Shown piece by piece: positions 23,715 through 31,998 of a stretch of DNA of 64,000 nt. A program made the position numbers and the translations under genes. The DNA comes from Pseudoflavonifractor sp. MSJ-30. Lineage in GTDB: Bacteria > Bacillota > Clostridia > Oscillospirales > Oscillospiraceae. Below the pieces are notes generated by a model. The model worked only from the letters and a program-made list of their open reading frames with translations, made no database searches and had not been told where the DNA came from. The first letter of the stretch is position 1. The number at the start of each line of letters is the position of its first letter. The stretch spans positions 62,001 through 126,000 of the forward strand of contig NZ_JAHLPU010000051.1 in assembly GCF_018918045.1 (NCBI RefSeq), in the 5' to 3' direction.

Positions 23715-24692
23715 TTACAAACTCTTAGCGTTCGCCCGCATAACCTGTTTCGCTCGGTCGAGCATAATAGCAAACAGCAGCACCAAGCCCTTTACAACCA
23801 TCTGATGGTACTCACCTAGACTGACCATGACCATACCATTGTTCAGGAAACCAATGGTGACCACACCAATAATAGCGCCGAAAATACCGCCCGTGCCGCC
23901 TTCTGCGGAAATTCCGCCCAGCACCAAACCGCAGATAACGTCAAATTCAAAGCCAGTACCGGTACTGGGCTGTCCGGAACCGATACGGGACAGCCAGATA
24001 ACGGAAGCAATACCGGTAAAGAAGCCGTTAAGCGTGTAGGAAAGGATGCGCACGGCCTTTGTATTGATACCGGAGAGCTTTGCGGCCTCTTCATTACCGC
24101 CCAGATAATAGAAATACCGGCCAATATAAGTTCTCTTCAAAATAATTCCTGTGATGACTGCAATTACAATCATGATGATCACAGGGACGGGAATCCCCGC
24201 AAGATATCCCTGACCAAGGAACTTGAAGCCATCCGTGAGACCATGAACCGCCTGACTACCGGTCATAATATAGGCAGCACCTTTCAGAACATACTGCATA
24301 CACAACGTTGTAATAAACGGCATCAAACCAAAGAAGGAGATCAGCCCGCCATTGATCGCGCCAAACAGCGTTCCCGCCGCAACAGTGATCAGGCACGCCG
24401 GTACAACGCCCACACCCCACTTGACCATCATCATGGCGCAGAAGCAGTTCAGGAACGTAACCATGGAACCGATGGACAGATCAATGCCGCCGGAAAGCAT
24501 GACCGTAATACATCCGCAGGCTGCAATTCCGATCATAGAGACCTGCCGGAAGATGTTCAGCACATTGCTGACCGTCATAAAATAGGGAGACATACAGGAG
24601 AAAAACACCAGAATGATGACAAGCAGTGTAGCGATAGGCGCAATACTGCTCGTTAAGTAGAATCTCCCAAGTCTTTCAACAGATTTTTTCAT
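23715..24692 (-). CDS. Sugar ABC transporter permease (RbsC family)
   Basis: 325 residues, about nine to ten membrane helices. Marks of the ribose/galactose permease family: CGCITVMLSGGIDLSIGSMVTF near residue 60, TLCMQYVLKGAAYIMTGSQAVHG near 130 and FEFDVICGLVLGGISAEGGTGGIFGAIIGV near 248. It forms the homodimeric channel of a CUT2-type importer. Start overlaps the end of the ATPase gene by four bases (ATGA). Confidence 0.93.
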   Translation of the reverse strand: MKKSVERLGRFYLTSSIAPIATLLVIILVFFSCMSPYFMTVSNVLNIFRQVSMIGIAACGCITVMLSGGIDLSIGSMVTFLNCFCAMMMVKWGVGVVPACLITVAAGTLFGAINGGLISFFGLMPFITTLCMQYVLKGAAYIMTGSQAVHGLTDGFKFLGQGYLAGIPVPVIIMIVIAVITGIILKRTYIGRYFYYLGGNEEAAKLSGINTKAVRILSYTLNGFFTGIASVIWLSRIGSGQPSTGTGFEFDVICGLVLGGISAEGGTGGIFGAIIGVVTIGFLNNGMVMVSLGEYHQMVVKGLVLLFAIMLDRAKQVMRANAKSL

Positions 24693-26194
24693 GATGCAAC
24701 CTCCACTTTTTCTCCGGACGCCAGCGCCAGAACATTTTCCTGGGTAAACTGCTCCCTTTGTAATTCTCCGGAAAGCTTTCCTTCATACAGAACAACAATC
24801 CGGTCAGACACACCCAGCAGCTCTTCCATATCCGAAGAGATCATAATGATGCATTTCCCTTCCGCAGCCAGCTGTCGGATCAGCTTGTATATTTCCTGCT
24901 TTGCCCCAACATCAATGCCCCGCGTAGGTTCATCAAAAATCAGGGTATTGCATTCCGCCGCCAGCCATTTTGCCAGAACGACTTTCTGCTGATTGCCGCC
25001 GGACAGATTTTTGGCAAGCTGCTTCATGGTCGGTGTTTTGATCCGCAGCGCCTGTCGCTGATCCTCCGCCATTTGCTTTGCCTTTCTGCGGTTGATAAAG
25101 GTCAATTTTGAAATTGCCGGAAGAGACGGCAGAGCAATGTTCGATTCCAAGTCAAAAGACAGCAGCAAGCCTTTCCCCTTCCGGTCCTCCGGGATCAGGC
25201 CGATTCGGTTACGCACCGCATCCTTGGGTTCCCGAATCTTTACAAGCTTTCCATCCAGGAAGAGTTCCCCTGATTCCAGCTTCCGGTAGCCATAGATCAA
25301 CTCCGTCAGTTCCGTGCGCCCCGCGCCCACGAGGCCGCCGATGCCAAGGATCTCGCCATGACGAACCTGGAAGGAGATATTCTCGTCCCCGCTGCCTGTG
25401 AAGCCTTTTATTTCAAAGCCGACGTCTCCGAGATGGCTTTCTCTGGGTGGGAAAGTCTCCTTCAATTCACGCCCCACCATATAATGGATTAATTCGGCCT
25501 TATTTGTCGATTTCGTATCCAGGTCTGTAATATACTGACCGTCCCGCATAATGGAAATACGCTGAGATATCTGAAATACTTCTTCAATTCGGTGAGAGAT
25601 GTAAATAATTGTGACTCCCTGCCTGCGCAGATTTTCGATGATCTTAAACATCGTCTGCACCTCGTCCTCCGTCAGCATCGCGGAGGGCTCGTCCATAATC
25701 AAAATCTTCGCGTTCTTTGCCAGCGCTCTGGCAATCTCGATCATCTGCTGATAGGCAACAGAGAGGTAACGGACCTGCTGCGTCGGATCAATATTAACAC
25801 CCAGCTGGTCAAAAAGCGCCTTGGCCCTTTTCCGCATCTGCTTATGACTCACCAGGCCATTTTCCAGGACCTGCGTCCCCAGGAATACATTTTCGGCAGC
25901 TGTCATTCCGGGAATCATCATCAGCTCCTGATAAATGACAGCGATTCCCAGTTCCTTGGAAAGCTTCGTGTTCATCGCCGGGATCAGCTTTCCGTCCACA
26001 TAAATCTCACCGGAATCCGGCGTTACAGACCCGGCAATCGTTTTGATCAGCGTGGATTTTCCCGCGCCGTTCTCGCCCATGATCGCATGGACCTCTCCCT
26101 TTCGGAAGGCCATGGAGACACCGTCAAGCGCTTTGACACCAGGGTAGGTCTTTACGATATTCTTTACTTCCAAAGAAATTTCATTTTCTTGCAT
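24689..26194 (-). CDS. Sugar ABC transporter ATP-binding protein (RbsA/MglA type)
   Basis: 501 residues from the ATG at 26192-26194, with AGGAGGG seven bases upstream. Two ATPase halves: the first with Walker A GENGAGKST near residue 38, signature LSVAYQQMIEIARAL and Walker B ILIMDEPSAML; the second with a degenerate Walker A (GLVGAGRTE near 285), LSGGNQQKVVLAKWL and LIFDEPTRGID. This arrangement defines CUT2 importers of pentoses, galactose, rhamnose or polyols. Works with the RbsC-type permease and the binding protein encoded on either side. Confidence 0.95.
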   Translation of the reverse strand: MQENEISLEVKNIVKTYPGVKALDGVSMAFRKGEVHAIMGENGAGKSTLIKTIAGSVTPDSGEIYVDGKLIPAMNTKLSKELGIAVIYQELMMIPGMTAAENVFLGTQVLENGLVSHKQMRKRAKALFDQLGVNIDPTQQVRYLSVAYQQMIEIARALAKNAKILIMDEPSAMLTEDEVQTMFKIIENLRRQGVTIIYISHRIEEVFQISQRISIMRDGQYITDLDTKSTNKAELIHYMVGRELKETFPPRESHLGDVGFEIKGFTGSGDENISFQVRHGEILGIGGLVGAGRTELTELIYGYRKLESGELFLDGKLVKIREPKDAVRNRIGLIPEDRKGKGLLLSFDLESNIALPSLPAISKLTFINRRKAKQMAEDQRQALRIKTPTMKQLAKNLSGGNQQKVVLAKWLAAECNTLIFDEPTRGIDVGAKQEIYKLIRQLAAEGKCIIMISSDMEELLGVSDRIVVLYEGKLSGELQREQFTQENVLALASGEKVEVAS

Positions 26195-26212
26195 GGTTAC
26201 CCTCCTTTGCAT

Positions 26213-26241
26213 GGAATGGGGCAGATCACCTGCCCCATTCC
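26213..26241 (-). terminator. Intercistronic hairpin between binding protein and ATPase genes
   Basis: Perfect 11-bp stem GGAATGGGGCA / TGCCCCATTCC with a 7-base loop and no following T run. It sits just after the binding-protein gene. Such hairpins stabilise the upstream message or partly stop transcription, so that binding protein exceeds membrane components. Confidence 0.65.
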
Positions 26242-26268
26242 CGCAGTATTAAAACACTTGATCCTTCA

Positions 26269-27300
26269 TTAACCCGCGGAGCTGTCCAAAAACTCCTCTA
26301 CGTTTTCTCTGGTAACGGACAGGTTGGGGGAATAATAGGTCTTGTCCTCAGGCAGGTTGTCGTTCACCAGGTCCAGCAGAATCTTGACCATATCCGCGCC
26401 CTGCTCGGTGGGGCCGCCCAGAGAGGTGGACTGAATAATTGCCGAACCGGCCGCGATTTCCCGGCACAGCTCAACCGTACCATCGATGGAGATGATGGCG
26501 AACTTGCTTTCGTCAATGCCCATGCCTCTGGCAGCCTCCAGGCAGCCCAGGGCCATGGAGTCACCCCAGTTCAGAATGGCTTCAATATCGGGATGGGCAG
26601 ACAGCATATTCTCCGTCTCGGTCATGGTATCGGCTGCGGTAAAGACATCCGCCCACGCGACGACTTCATAGTTGGGATGTACGGATTCCAGGCCCTCGAT
26701 CTGGCCCTTGGTACGTCCGCCTCTGATAAGACTGTCCTCGGTACCATAGGTCATAGCGCCGATGATTGCCTTGTGATCCTCGCCGTAAACCTCATTGAAC
26801 CACTCGCCCAGAGCAACGCCGCCCAAATAACCGGCACCGTAGTTGTCATTCACATACAGAACATCTTCATGCACGCCTTCAATGGGGGACGCATCCAGGA
26901 CGATCTTCACACCTGCAGCCTGGGCAGCGGCCACGGCGTCTTCAACACCGCCGGTGGTACAGCCATTGATAATGATAATGTCGCAATTGCTGTTGACGAA
27001 GTTCTCAATCTGAGTTGTTGCCTTGACCGGGTCCTCATCATGAACAACGCAGGTGAAGCCCCAGCCCAGCTCTTTCAGCTCGGATTCGATTTCCGCAACC
27101 TGTGCGGCCCAGGTAACGTTGGACAGGGAAGAAATCGTCATGCCAACATTGTGTGTCGTACCGGAGGCGGTGCCCGCATCCGCTGCGGCTGCCGTGGTGT
27201 CCTTGGGTGCTTCCGTCGCCGCCGGGGTTCCGGAGCTGCCGCATGCCGCCAGGCAGAATACCATAGTCAATGCGAGAATGAGTGCCAATGCCTTTTTCAT
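26269..27300 (-). CDS. Sugar-binding lipoprotein of the RbsB family
   Basis: 343 residues. Signal peptide MKKALALILALTMVFCLAAC with lipobox cysteine at 20, a short Thr/Ala/Pro-rich spacer, then a periplasmic-binding-protein fold: NVGMTISSLSNVTWAAQVAEIESE near 52, NSNCDIIIINGCTTGGVEDAVAAA near 108, VNDNYGAGYLGGVALGEW near 150 and IEAILNWGDSMALGCLEAARG near 240. It captures the substrate for the CUT2 importer. The distance to the fold's opening strand is normal. Substrate not deducible, though the operon's dehydrogenases suggest a polyol, ketose or uronate. Confidence 0.93.
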   Translation of the reverse strand: MKKALALILALTMVFCLAACGSSGTPAATEAPKDTTAAAADAGTASGTTHNVGMTISSLSNVTWAAQVAEIESELKELGWGFTCVVHDEDPVKATTQIENFVNSNCDIIIINGCTTGGVEDAVAAAQAAGVKIVLDASPIEGVHEDVLYVNDNYGAGYLGGVALGEWFNEVYGEDHKAIIGAMTYGTEDSLIRGGRTKGQIEGLESVHPNYEVVAWADVFTAADTMTETENMLSAHPDIEAILNWGDSMALGCLEAARGMGIDESKFAIISIDGTVELCREIAAGSAIIQSTSLGGPTEQGADMVKILLDLVNDNLPEDKTYYSPNLSVTRENVEEFLDSSAG

Positions 27301-27344
27301 AATGTTTCCTCCTAATTTTTATATTGGTGGGGTCTCCCCAATAT

Positions 27345-28190
27345 TTACTTGCAAATAGAATCCGCGAATTTCAGGATTATTTCCTTGATTTCTTCCTGAA
27401 CGAAGTGTGCGTCTGCATGCTCTGCACCGTGAATGAGATAATACTCATTGCGCACACCGTTTTTCTCCAAAGCCTCATAGAGCAGCTCTGCCTGGGAATA
27501 ATGCACCTGGGTATCGGCATCGCCCTGCAGGATCATCATCGGGGGAGAATCCGGCGTAACCATATTCTGCAAAGCAGGATACATACCAACATCTCTTGGC
27601 AGGAAGTCCTTCGCAGGATCTCGGTTTTCCGGGGAATCATTCGCCGGGTTTTTCGTCATATCCACGCCGGGATAATAACACACACCGCCCTGAACCGCAC
27701 TGGACACACCCAGATTTTCGCCCACATCCCACTCGGTATGTTTTCCGGAAAGTGTGATCAAGCCGCTCAGGTAGCCGCCAGCGGATTCCCCCATCACCAC
27801 AATTTTGTCGGCGTTGATTCCAAATTCTTCTGCATGGGCTCTCAAATAGCGAATGGCCGCCTTGACATCCTCCGCCTGCATTGGGAAGCGGGTCCTGGCT
27901 GTAACGCTGTAATCCACACTTGCCACCGCATAGCCATGCTTTGCAAACCATGTCAGCTCCGGAATCCAGACCGATCTGTCCATCTCTGTCCAGCCTCCGC
28001 CGCAGATGAAGACCAGCAGCGGGTAGACCTCCGTCAGCGGATCATAGTAAAAATGTCTGCGGGGACGAAGCAGGCTCAGCTTCAGCGGCGTGTAATGGGA
28101 GCTGCACCAGTCCCAGCGATGACCGTATTCGATCTCTGTCGCCAGGCCGATGATCCGCTCTGTCACATGTACGTCAATTTCCTTTTTCAT
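27345..28190 (-). CDS. Alpha/beta hydrolase, esterase/acetylesterase-like
   Basis: 281 residues. Nucleophile elbow VVMGESAGGYLSG near residue 146, acid in ILQGDADTQVHYSQAELLYEAL near 226, histidine in IHGAEHADAHF near 259. The usual oxyanion-hole HGGGW is CGGGW here (VFICGGGWTEMD near residue 56). The layout is that of acetyl-xylan or feruloyl esterase-like enzymes. No signal peptide, so it acts inside the cell, probably deacylating the imported sugar or glycoside. First gene of the seven-gene operon, directly behind the operator at 28220-28244. Confidence 0.85.
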   Translation of the reverse strand: MKKEIDVHVTERIIGLATEIEYGHRWDWCSSHYTPLKLSLLRPRRHFYYDPLTEVYPLLVFICGGGWTEMDRSVWIPELTWFAKHGYAVASVDYSVTARTRFPMQAEDVKAAIRYLRAHAEEFGINADKIVVMGESAGGYLSGLITLSGKHTEWDVGENLGVSSAVQGGVCYYPGVDMTKNPANDSPENRDPAKDFLPRDVGMYPALQNMVTPDSPPMMILQGDADTQVHYSQAELLYEALEKNGVRNEYYLIHGAEHADAHFVQEEIKEIILKFADSICK

Positions 28191-28219
28191 TCATTTTCCT
28201 CCTTTTCTGTTTCGCAATC

Positions 28220-28244
28220 AGTTAGTTAAAGTGTTTTACTAACT
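28220..28244. promoter_or_regulatory. XylR/ROK-like operator
   Basis: Seven-base arms AGTTAGT and ACTAACT around an 11-base centre whose inner part (TAAAGTGTTTT) continues the dyad with AAA/TTT. It resembles Bacillus XylR operators, which open TTAGTTTGTT and close AACAAACTAA. It lies directly downstream of the operon's -10 box, ideal for repression by the ROK protein encoded at 28961-30085. Confidence 0.65.
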
Positions 28245-28276
28245 ATTATATTAAGTATGGTCACCAGAAAAGTCAA
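28245..28276 (-). promoter_or_regulatory. Promoter of the leftward sugar/polyol operon
   Basis: On the minus strand TATAAT (complement of 28245-28250) abuts the operator. The best -35 is TTGACT (complement of 28271-28276), giving a long 20-base spacer. An alternative -10 (TTAATA, four bases upstream) would give 16. Confidence 0.5.
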
Positions 28277-28426
28277 CAACTATTTTTCTATTTTCCCAGT
28301 ATTTTTATATATTTGTACAAGTAGTGCAAAATATTTCCTATTCAAGTCCATCAAATTCCGCTATAATTAGATATTTTGCCTAAATATCATAGCATCCTTT
28401 TCTCCTGTTCCAAAGTTATCACTTCA

Positions 28427-28457
28427 CAAAAAATAGAGGCGGTCAAGAAACCGCCTC
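28427..28457 (-). terminator. Terminator after the 28504 gene
   Basis: 8-bp stem GAGGCGGT / ACCGCCTC with a 6-base loop. On the minus strand it is followed by ATTTTTT. Confidence 0.8.
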
Positions 28458-28503
28458 CACTTGGAATAGCAATTATTAAGAAATCGGCGCACCGTGCGCA
28501 TAT

Positions 28504-28923
28504 TTACAGTCGAATCGCCAAAAAGCTTCTCTGGAAAGAGTCTGAAATCGTCTCGTAGGATGCATAGCCTATCTTCCCCCGGCGAAATGTTTTCTCCCAC
28601 ACAGCACATATCGCATCGATCAGCTCAGAATGCAAAGGTTTTTCCGTCAGAGCCAGCGCCGGCATTACATAATAAACCGTAAAAACATTCAGATCTGCCT
28701 GGACATAAGCAGGAATTTTCCCTTTTGTTGAAAAAGCCTCCTGCACACTCTCCACCAATTGCGCAGCCGTGGCTCTGGGACCATCTCGTTCCGCAGCATC
28801 CAGCAGCATATCCAATACCGGTCCATAGGTCTCGCGGAAATACTTCATCTGTGCGACATAACTCTTCTTATTGATTCCTTTCAGCATGGCATTTACGTCT
28901 GTGTACATTTCAGCAAACCGCAT
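28504..28923 (-). CDS. Uncharacterised all-helical protein
   Basis: 139 residues, predicted almost wholly helical, with no signal peptide or membrane segment. Recognisable features are only the amphipathic N-terminus (EMYTDVNAMLKGINKKSYVAQMKYFRE), an aromatic block VFTVYYVMPALAL near residue 79 and AICAVWEKTFRRGKIGYASYETISDSF near 106. I do not recognise a family. It lies 37 bases downstream of the ROK repressor gene on the same strand and is followed by a terminator, so the pair probably forms a small regulatory operon. Confidence 0.65.
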   Translation of the reverse strand: MRFAEMYTDVNAMLKGINKKSYVAQMKYFRETYGPVLDMLLDAAERDGPRATAAQLVESVQEAFSTKGKIPAYVQADLNVFTVYYVMPALALTEKPLHSELIDAICAVWEKTFRRGKIGYASYETISDSFQRSFLAIRL

Positions 28924-28960
28924 ATGGGCTCTCCTGTTCTGTCTGTTCCCGATTTTATGC

Positions 28961-30085
28961 TTACAGTTCCCGGATGAATTGCTCTACGAAATACAGCCCG
29001 CACCCCACCGCGGCGGCCTCGATTTTCATGCGGCAGAGTCTGATATGCCCTACGCTGGAGAACTCCAGATTGTCCCGCAGGGCGACTTTTTCCTTCAGGC
29101 GGTCCAGGTACGGAGGCAGGAAACTGCCCACATAGCCGCCGATGACCACAGGCATATCCAGGAACATCACGATGTTCTCCACCAGGATGGACAGGTTGTC
29201 CAGATATTCATCCAGCGCGCGGACCATTTCCGGATCGCCCTGCTCTACCCGGGCAAAGAAGGTTTCCAAGGTGTTGTCCACCTTTTCCGCCAGAAGTTTT
29301 GCCGAACCGTAGGCGTCAAAATGCCCCCGCTTGCCGCAGTAGCACATCCGTGCCTGGGGGCCGGGATCAATGCAGACATGGCCAAGCTCACCGCATCGGC
29401 CCATAAGGCCCCGGGTGATGTTCCGGTTCACCACCAGCGCGCCGCCGACGGTATTGCTCAGGGACAGGAAGACGAAGGTCTCCAGCCCGTTCTGGGTATA
29501 GCACTCCACCATGCACGCGGCGTCCGCATCGTTGAAGCAAAGCAACTGACAGGACATATCCGACTGGAATGAAAATGGTTTTTCCGGCGTCACCTTCAGA
29601 ATGTGGGATATCCGCAGGCTCTTCCTGTCCGCGCTGACTATGCCCGGCATGGAACAACCGATGCCGATCAGGCATGCCGGGTCGATCCGGTTCTCCTCCA
29701 AAAAGCTGTGGATCTGTGCATTGACGCGATCGTTGTATCCGGGTTCATTGGCAAAAACCAGCTTCGTCCGCTTATGGGCCACCACCTGACCGCTGAGGTC
29801 CACCAGGGCCAGGCTCACATGATTCTGGGTAATGTCCACACCCAGGGCCAGCTTATCCAACACCGGCACATAATACAGCGCTCTTCTTCCGCCCAAAGAC
29901 TCCGCAGCGCCATCCTCTGCTACCAGCCCGGCCTCCATAAGCTCCGTAATGATTTGCCCGACTGTGGGCAGGCTCAGCCGCAACTGGGCCGACAGCTCCG
30001 GCTTTGTGATCCGCCCGACCCGAAGTACCTGCCGATATACCGCAATTTTATTCTGCCGCTTTACTTCCGCATTGCTTAATTTCAC
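28961..30085 (-). CDS. ROK-family transcriptional repressor (XylR/NagC type)
   Basis: 374 residues from a GTG at 30083-30085 with AGGTGA five bases upstream; a GTG nine bases earlier overlaps the ribosome binding site. Residues 1-70 are a winged HTH (GRITKPELSAQLRLSLPTVGQIITELMEAG). The rest is a ROK sugar-kinase-like domain: LGVDITQNHVSLALVDLSG, GIGCSMPGIVSAD and GRCGELGHVCIDPG, with the zinc motif as CYCGKRGHFDAYGS, where the third ligand is His rather than Cys. It probably represses the adjacent sugar operon until a sugar or polyol binds. Confidence 0.9.
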   Translation of the reverse strand: MKLSNAEVKRQNKIAVYRQVLRVGRITKPELSAQLRLSLPTVGQIITELMEAGLVAEDGAAESLGGRRALYYVPVLDKLALGVDITQNHVSLALVDLSGQVVAHKRTKLVFANEPGYNDRVNAQIHSFLEENRIDPACLIGIGCSMPGIVSADRKSLRISHILKVTPEKPFSFQSDMSCQLLCFNDADAACMVECYTQNGLETFVFLSLSNTVGGALVVNRNITRGLMGRCGELGHVCIDPGPQARMCYCGKRGHFDAYGSAKLLAEKVDNTLETFFARVEQGDPEMVRALDEYLDNLSILVENIVMFLDMPVVIGGYVGSFLPPYLDRLKEKVALRDNLEFSSVGHIRLCRMKIEAAAVGCGLYFVEQFIREL

Positions 30086-30127
30086 ATGGGTCACCTCTCC
30101 ATCGTTCCTGCTTTGAAAAACTGTTTT

Positions 30128-30146
30128 TTAAAGTAATTTAATTATA
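30128..30146 (-). promoter_or_regulatory. -10 element and half-operator upstream of the ROK gene
   Basis: On the plus strand TTAAAGTAATTTAATTA shares TTAAAGT-2-TTTA with the centre of the operator at 28220-28244. On the minus strand it contains TATAAT (complement of 30141-30146), the likely -10 of the ROK gene. This suggests autoregulation. Confidence 0.4.
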
Positions 30147-30278
30147 AGCCATACAAGCCGAAATTGCGAGAACTTTTTTTGATAAACATATAAGAATTTC
30201 TTGCATATTTGCATACATGTATCTTAGCTGCCGCTTCAACAGAATATCCCTCTCCCATAAACGCAGCCCCGGCACACA

Positions 30279-30320
30279 AAAATACACCGGGCCCGGGGCT
30301 TAGGCCTTCCGGGTCCGGCG
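30279..30320 (-). terminator. Terminator after mgtE
   Basis: 12-bp imperfect stem (CGCCGGACCCGG with CCGGGCCCGGTG, one mismatch and one G-U), followed on the minus strand by TATTTTTG. Confidence 0.75.
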
Positions 30321-30330
30321 TGTTCCGTTC

Positions 30331-31692
30331 TCACAGGTGCAGCAGTGCTTTCGCGATGTTAAAGTAAATCAGCAGCGTGGTAGTATCCACGATGGTGGTA
30401 ATCAGTGGGGAGGCCATAACCGCCGGGTCCATTTTCAGCTTCTTGGCAATCACCGGCAGGACGCCGCCGATGAGCTGGGAAAGAAGCACCGTGCACACCA
30501 GCGTCAGGCAGACAACCATAGCCACTCCGAAGCCCACGCGGTCCAGCAGCATGAGCTTGGCAAAGTTGCAGACTGCCAGAGTTCCGCCGCAGAGCAGTCC
30601 CACTCTCCATTCCCGCCAGAGAATGCGGGGCAGATCCCTGGGCCTGATATCACCCACGGCCATGCCGCAGATGATGGTGGAGGTACTCTGGCTTCCGGCA
30701 TTGCCGCCGGCGTCCGTCAGCATGGGGATATACGCAGTCAGAACTGCCACCGCTGCCAGGGCACTTTCAAAGCTGCGGATGACCATGCTGGAAAAGGTGG
30801 CACTGATCATCAGAAACAGCAGCCAGGGGGCACGGTTCTTATAAAGGTCCCACATGCTCTGCTTGAAATAGGGCTTCTCAGAGGGCCCCATAGCGTTCAT
30901 GATCGCCATATCCTCATTGTTTTCCGAGCGAAGGATCGTAATGGCGTCATCCACGGTCACAATGCCCACGAGCCTTCCCTCCCCGTCCGCCACAGGCAGC
31001 GCCAGGAATCCGTATTTCTCAAACAGACGGGAGACGTTCTCCTGGTCTTCCGTAGTCTGCACAGAAATAACAGGACTTTTCATCAGCTGAGATACCGGCG
31101 TTTCCGAATCCTTCGCAAGCACCAGTGCCCGCAGGGACACTGCCCCCAGCAGCCTGTGATCCTGAGTCGTGACATAGCAGTTGTTGATGGTCGCCTTATC
31201 GATGCCGCTTTCCCGGATGGACTCCAACGCATCAGAAACGGTCATATCCGGCTTCAGTTCCATAAACTCCGTGGTCATGACGCCGCCGGCGGAATCCTCA
31301 GGGTATTTCAGCAGTTCGTTGATCATCCGCCGGGTATCCGGCTCTGCCTGGGCAAGGATCCGCTGTACCACACCCGCAGGCATTTCCTCCACCAGATCCA
31401 CCGCGTCATCCGTAAAAAGAGCCTCGATTACGTCCTTCAGCTCCGTGTCACCCAGACCGTCGATCAGCTTTTTCTGGATCTCCGGAGGCAACTCCGCAAA
31501 CAGATCCGCGGCTTGATCCTTCCGGCAGAGCCGGAACAAAATGGGCATCTTCTCCTCAGGGAGCTCCTCGAATACCTCTGCCAGATCCGCGGCCGGGATG
31601 TTCCGCAGGATCTCCCGCAGGCTCTGGTATTTCCGGGCATCGTCCAGGTTCTCCAGAATGTTCTTCAGGGGGGTGTTTTCGTTTTTTACCAT
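30331..31692 (-). CDS. mgtE: Magnesium transporter MgtE
   Basis: 453 residues, full-length. Acidic N-domain with repeated helices (LFAELPPEIQKKLIDGLGDTELKDVIEALFTDDAVDLVEEMP, residues about 60-110), a CBS pair near 140-260 (ITTEFMELKPDMTVSDALESI and ISVQTTEDQENVSRLF...GRLVGIVTVDDA), and five C-terminal membrane helices with LTDAGGNAGSQSTSTIICGMA near 315, the pore region. The cytoplasmic domains close the channel when Mg2+ is high. Transcribed from 31863 or so behind a 170-base leader that contains its own small reading frame. RBS AAGGAGG seven bases before the ATG. Confidence 0.95.
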   Translation of the reverse strand: MVKNENTPLKNILENLDDARKYQSLREILRNIPAADLAEVFEELPEEKMPILFRLCRKDQAADLFAELPPEIQKKLIDGLGDTELKDVIEALFTDDAVDLVEEMPAGVVQRILAQAEPDTRRMINELLKYPEDSAGGVMTTEFMELKPDMTVSDALESIRESGIDKATINNCYVTTQDHRLLGAVSLRALVLAKDSETPVSQLMKSPVISVQTTEDQENVSRLFEKYGFLALPVADGEGRLVGIVTVDDAITILRSENNEDMAIMNAMGPSEKPYFKQSMWDLYKNRAPWLLFLMISATFSSMVIRSFESALAAVAVLTAYIPMLTDAGGNAGSQSTSTIICGMAVGDIRPRDLPRILWREWRVGLLCGGTLAVCNFAKLMLLDRVGFGVAMVVCLTLVCTVLLSQLIGGVLPVIAKKLKMDPAVMASPLITTIVDTTTLLIYFNIAKALLHL

Positions 31693-31863
31693 ATGTGTGC
31701 CTCCTTTTTCAGGCGGCAGGCGCTTCTCAGGCTCTACGGTCAGGCACTTCCGGAAGCGGCTGCCGAAGTTGTTTTCTTTTGGGCATAAACGTTTCTTTTT
31801 CGACTATACGGATCCACGGCAACCACCTCTTTACATCGTTATAGTGAAAAGCCAAAATCTTTC
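31693..31863 (-). promoter_or_regulatory. Structured mgtE leader, candidate Mg-responsive or translation-coupled switch
   Basis: The leader holds a 25-codon reading frame (31740-31817) and competing hairpins. Hairpin A (complement of 31742-31763) pairs GGCA...CTTCC with GGAAGTGCC and is covered by the end of the uORF. Alternative B pairs GCAGCCGCTTC with GAAGCGCCTGC (10 of 11). Hairpin C pairs GCCGCCT with AGGAGGC, the ribosome binding site of mgtE (6 of 7). Translation through the uORF would melt A and the left arm of B. The M-box consensus (GGUGAGGCUCCU) is absent. Confidence 0.45.
31740..31817 (-). CDS. Possible 25-residue leader peptide upstream of mgtE
   Basis: GTG start at 31815-31817 with AGAGGTGG six bases upstream, 25 codons, TGA at 31740-31742. 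The peptide begins MDPYSRKRNVYAQKK and is rich in Arg/Lys early and Ala/Ser late. It starts 46 bases after the predicted transcription start and stops 47 bases before mgtE. Enterobacterial mgtA also has a leader peptide that begins with acidic-Pro codons and responds to Mg2+. That is an analogy, not homology. Confidence 0.35.
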   Translation of the reverse strand: MDPYSRKRNVYAQKKTTSAAASGSA

Positions 31864-31869
31864 CCGTGC

Positions 31870-31898
31870 ATTCTAACATCCAGCTTTTTCCTTGTCAA
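31870..31898 (-). promoter_or_regulatory. mgtE promoter
   Basis: On the minus strand TTGACA (complement of 31893-31898), 17-base spacer, TAGAAT (complement of 31870-31875). Confidence 0.75.
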
Positions 31899-31939
31899 CA
31901 CGGCACAGAAATTTTACATTTTACAAATCCTCGCCTTAC

Positions 31940-31976
31940 AAAAAAGGAGCAGCCCGTCTTTTTTCGTGGCTGCTCC
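31940..31976 (-). terminator. Terminator after the zinc-ribbon gene
   Basis: Perfect 9-bp stem GGAGCAGCC / GGCTGCTCC; on the minus strand TTTTTT follows directly. Confidence 0.85.
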
Positions 31977-31998
31977 CTCGTTTCTATTCAAGAAAAAA

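Noticed and set aside
31693..31863. M-box (Mg2+) riboswitch upstream of mgtE
   Set aside because: The conserved M-box core (GGUGAGGCUCCU and following elements) was looked for on the coding strand and is not present.
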